Positions 62,327 through 64,000 of a stretch of 64,000 nt of DNA are shown here, in pieces. The position numbers were made by a program, and so were the translations under genes. A model generated the notes under the pieces. The model saw only the letters and a list, made by a program, of their open reading frames with translations. It had not been told where the DNA came from and ran no database searches. Every line of letters begins with the position of its first letter. The first letter of the stretch is position 1. The stretch comes from CAWHYG01 sp963833505 (lineage in GTDB: Bacteria; Eisenbacteria; RBG-16-71-46; CAIMUX01), in contig CAWHYG010000007.1 in the NCBI GenBank assembly GCA_963833505.1, positions 2,232,001 through 2,296,000 on the forward strand. The letters run 5' to 3'.

Positions 62327-64000
62327 ATGAGCGAATTGATCGACAACAGCCGGATGAAGAAGGACGCGCTCAAGCATCTCATCCTGGAGCTGCATCGCGG
62401 CGAGGCGCCGGAGGCTGTCCGCGCGCAGCTCGCGCGCATCATGGGATCGGTGCCCTACGGCCTGGTGGTCGAGGTCGAGCAGGAACTCATCGCCGCGGGT
62501 GTCATCCCGATGGAAGAAATCCTCAGGCTTTGCGATGTCCACAGCGCGGCTCTGAACGGCGTGATCGATCTCGGCGCGGCCGCGGAGCCTCTCCCTGGGC
62601 ACCCAGTGGATGTCTTCCGGCGGGAAAACCGCGCCTTGGAGCGCGAGACCTCGGCGATTGGAGCCCTCCTCGATGAGCTTTCATCCGTGCCGACGGACGC
62701 ACCGGCCGGAGCGATGGCGCATGCCCTGCTCGGGCCGTTCGGACAGCTCCGCCAGGTGGACCGCCATTACCGCCGCAAGGAGAATCTCCTTTTCCCCTAT
62801 CTTGAGAAACGAGGCGTCAACGGGCCGCCCCGGGTGATGTGGGGCAAGGACGACGAGGTTCGCGCGCTCCTGAGAGGAGCGGTGGAGGCTCTGGAGGCAG
62901 CGGGAGCGAGCGATGCCGGCGCCTTGCAGGCGGTGGCATCCCTCGTCCTCCGGCCCGCGGCGGCGTCGGTGGAGGAGATGATCTTCAAGGAAGAGCAGAT
63001 CCTCTTCCCCATGTGTCTGGACAACCTCACCGAGGCGGAGTGGAGCCAGATCGCGTCGCAGAGCGCAGAGATCGGCTGGTGCCTCATCGAGGAGCCGCCC
63101 GCCTGGGCAGGCGCTCTTCCGGTGGACGCAGCAGCGCCTCCGCCGCCGGCCACGACGATGGTCCGAACCTCGGGAAGCGATTCCGCACCTGGACCCGCGG
63201 GAGCCGATTCCCGGCAAAGCCCTGCGGAACGGGGTTCGGAGCATGGGCCCGCGGGAACCGCCCCTGACTCCGTGCTTTTTCCCTCGGGCACATTGTCACT
63301 CGACCAACTGACTCGCGTGCTGAACTTGCTTCCCTTCGATCTCACCTTCGTCGATGCGGAAGACCGGGTACGCTACTTCACCCAAGGCCCCGAACGGATC
63401 TTCGACCGCAATGTCGCCATTCTCGGTCGCAGAGTGCAGGAGTGCCATCCGCCGGCGTCTGTGCACATCGTGCAGCAGATCCTGGACGACTTCCACGCCG
63501 GACGCGCGGACCGCGCCCCGTTCTGGATCCAGCTCGGTGGGCGATTCCTTCACATTGAGTATCTCGCCGTCCGCAATGCGGAGGGACGATATCTGGGTAC
63601 GCTCGAGGTTTCGCAGGATTTGACCGAGAAACGCGCCCTCACCGGCGAACAGCGCCTGTTGACCTATGCCCTGCGCGCCGCGCGCGAGCGGTCGGCGGCC
63701 GAGCCGGCCGGCGAGGAGCATAGCCACAAACCGGCGGCGATCGGAGACGCGGACGGTCTGGCCGCCTCCGGCCCGTCTCCCGCCTGGTTCAATCCGGCCG
63801 CGGTCGTCGGCGCTTTGGATGCGCGTCCGATGCTGAAGGCCGGGGAACATCCGGCCGGCCGGGTGGGCAAGGTGGTCCAGGCGCTGGCCGAGGGACAGAT
63901 CTTCGAGTTGATCACCCCCTTCGAGCCCGCGCCTCTTATCGACAAGATCTCCGCCCAGGGTTATGTCGCCTGGGCCCGGCACCCGGGCGACGGCACGGTG
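62327..64000 (+). CDS. DUF438-hemerythrin-PAS protein, 3' end outside window
   Basis: The ATG at 62327 follows AAAGGAA, and the frame stays open to the last base, so no stop is seen. Residues 1-75 form DUF438 (LKHLILELHRGEAPEAVRAQ; PMEEILRLCDVHSAALNGVI). Residues ~90-225 form a hemerythrin HHE domain (LPGHPVDVFRRENRALERET; VDRHYRRKENLLFPYLEKRG; VMWGKDDEVRALLRG; EEMIFKEEQILFPM), supplying di-iron His/Glu ligands. After a Pro/Ala/Ser linker, a PAS domain lies at ~330-440 (LPFDLTFVDAEDRVRYFTQG), then LDARPMLKAGEHPAGRVGKV, as in DUF2249. Such proteins are thought to sense oxygen or nitric oxide. Confidence 0.85.
   Translation, partial: MSELIDNSRMKKDALKHLILELHRGEAPEAVRAQLARIMGSVPYGLVVEVEQELIAAGVIPMEEILRLCDVHSAALNGVIDLGAAAEPLPGHPVDVFRRENRALERETSAIGALLDELSSVPTDAPAGAMAHALLGPFGQLRQVDRHYRRKENLLFPYLEKRGVNGPPRVMWGKDDEVRALLRGAVEALEAAGASDAGALQAVASLVLRPAAASVEEMIFKEEQILFPMCLDNLTEAEWSQIASQSAEIGWCLIEEPPAWAGALPVDAAAPPPPATTMVRTSGSDSAPGPAGADSRQSPAERGSEHGPAGTAPDSVLFPSGTLSLDQLTRVLNLLPFDLTFVDAEDRVRYFTQGPERIFDRNVAILGRRVQECHPPASVHIVQQILDDFHAGRADRAPFWIQLGGRFLHIEYLAVRNAEGRYLGTLEVSQDLTEKRALTGEQRLLTYALRAARERSAAEPAGEEHSHKPAAIGDADGLAASGPSPAWFNPAAVVGALDARPMLKAGEHPAGRVGKVVQALAEGQIFELITPFEPAPLIDKISAQGYVAWARHPGDGTV

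Noticed and set aside
60623..62330. Complete insertion sequence around the transposase at 60917
   Set aside because: I could not find matching terminal inverted repeats or a target duplication, so only the gene is reported.
1..64000. tRNA or rRNA genes
   Set aside because: I saw no cloverleaf-like sequence with a T-loop GGTTCGAATC block or rRNA signature, though a dedicated scan was not possible.

Overview
The window is a 64 kb, high-GC bacterial chromosome segment. Its secreted proteins carry FG-GAP beta-propellers, right-handed beta-helices and FlgD-like C-terminal domains ending in G-V-Y-x-x-R. That combination, with Ser/Thr kinases, ECF sigma/anti-sigma pairs and few operonic housekeeping genes, points to the FCB side of the tree (an Eisenbacteria-like or related candidate phylum). 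This is inferred from protein style, not from a marker gene.

Layout. 1-4.3 kb: 5'-cut sensor kinase, small membrane protein, ECF sigma/anti-sigma pair. 4.5-17.5 kb: several secreted proteins (unknown fold, a Cys-rich tandem pair, two beta-helix proteins, a BNR propeller), interleaved with methyltransferases, a stand-alone B12-binding radical SAM enzyme and an sdpRI-like operon. 17.5-27.3 kb: one giant FG-GAP protein of about 2,306 residues, cut in two by a 2.8 kb unit of two tandem ISL3-family elements flanked by a perfect 8-bp target duplication. 27.5-28.4 kb: a sigma-factor remnant and its anti-sigma factor.

28.57-36.3 kb holds the most interesting object: a strong promoter, a ~300-nt leader, a 34-residue three-cysteine peptide with a perfect ribosome binding site, a GC hairpin, two SPASM radical SAM enzymes (ATGA-overlapping), two paralogous B12-binding radical SAM enzymes and an ABC exporter. 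It reads as a complete RiPP (peptide natural product) system that I do not recognise as a named family. A flavin disulfide-reductase-like gene converges on it.

36.4-43 kb: YpdA-like oxidoreductase, Fbp-type iron ABC importer, PIG-L deacetylase. 43.4-49.9 kb: DUF1905 protein, large secreted protein, GH16-like secreted hydrolase, VOC protein. 50-64 kb: SLC13-type transporter, Ser/Thr kinase with TPR-like tail, secreted phosphoesterase, RsbU-type phosphatase, alpha/beta hydrolase, LytS/LytTR two-component pair, a transposase and a DUF438-hemerythrin-PAS protein running off the window end.

Two cross-cutting signals. (1) Four secreted proteins end in the same short tag, roughly [S/T]-W-G-x-[V/I]-K-x-x-[Y/F], unlike the FlgD-domain proteins beside them. 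(2) Seven genes contain eight frame breaks; every one is repaired by removing exactly one base, and five lie on the word CATTCTG or its complement CAGAATG, which suggests systematic consensus errors rather than decay.
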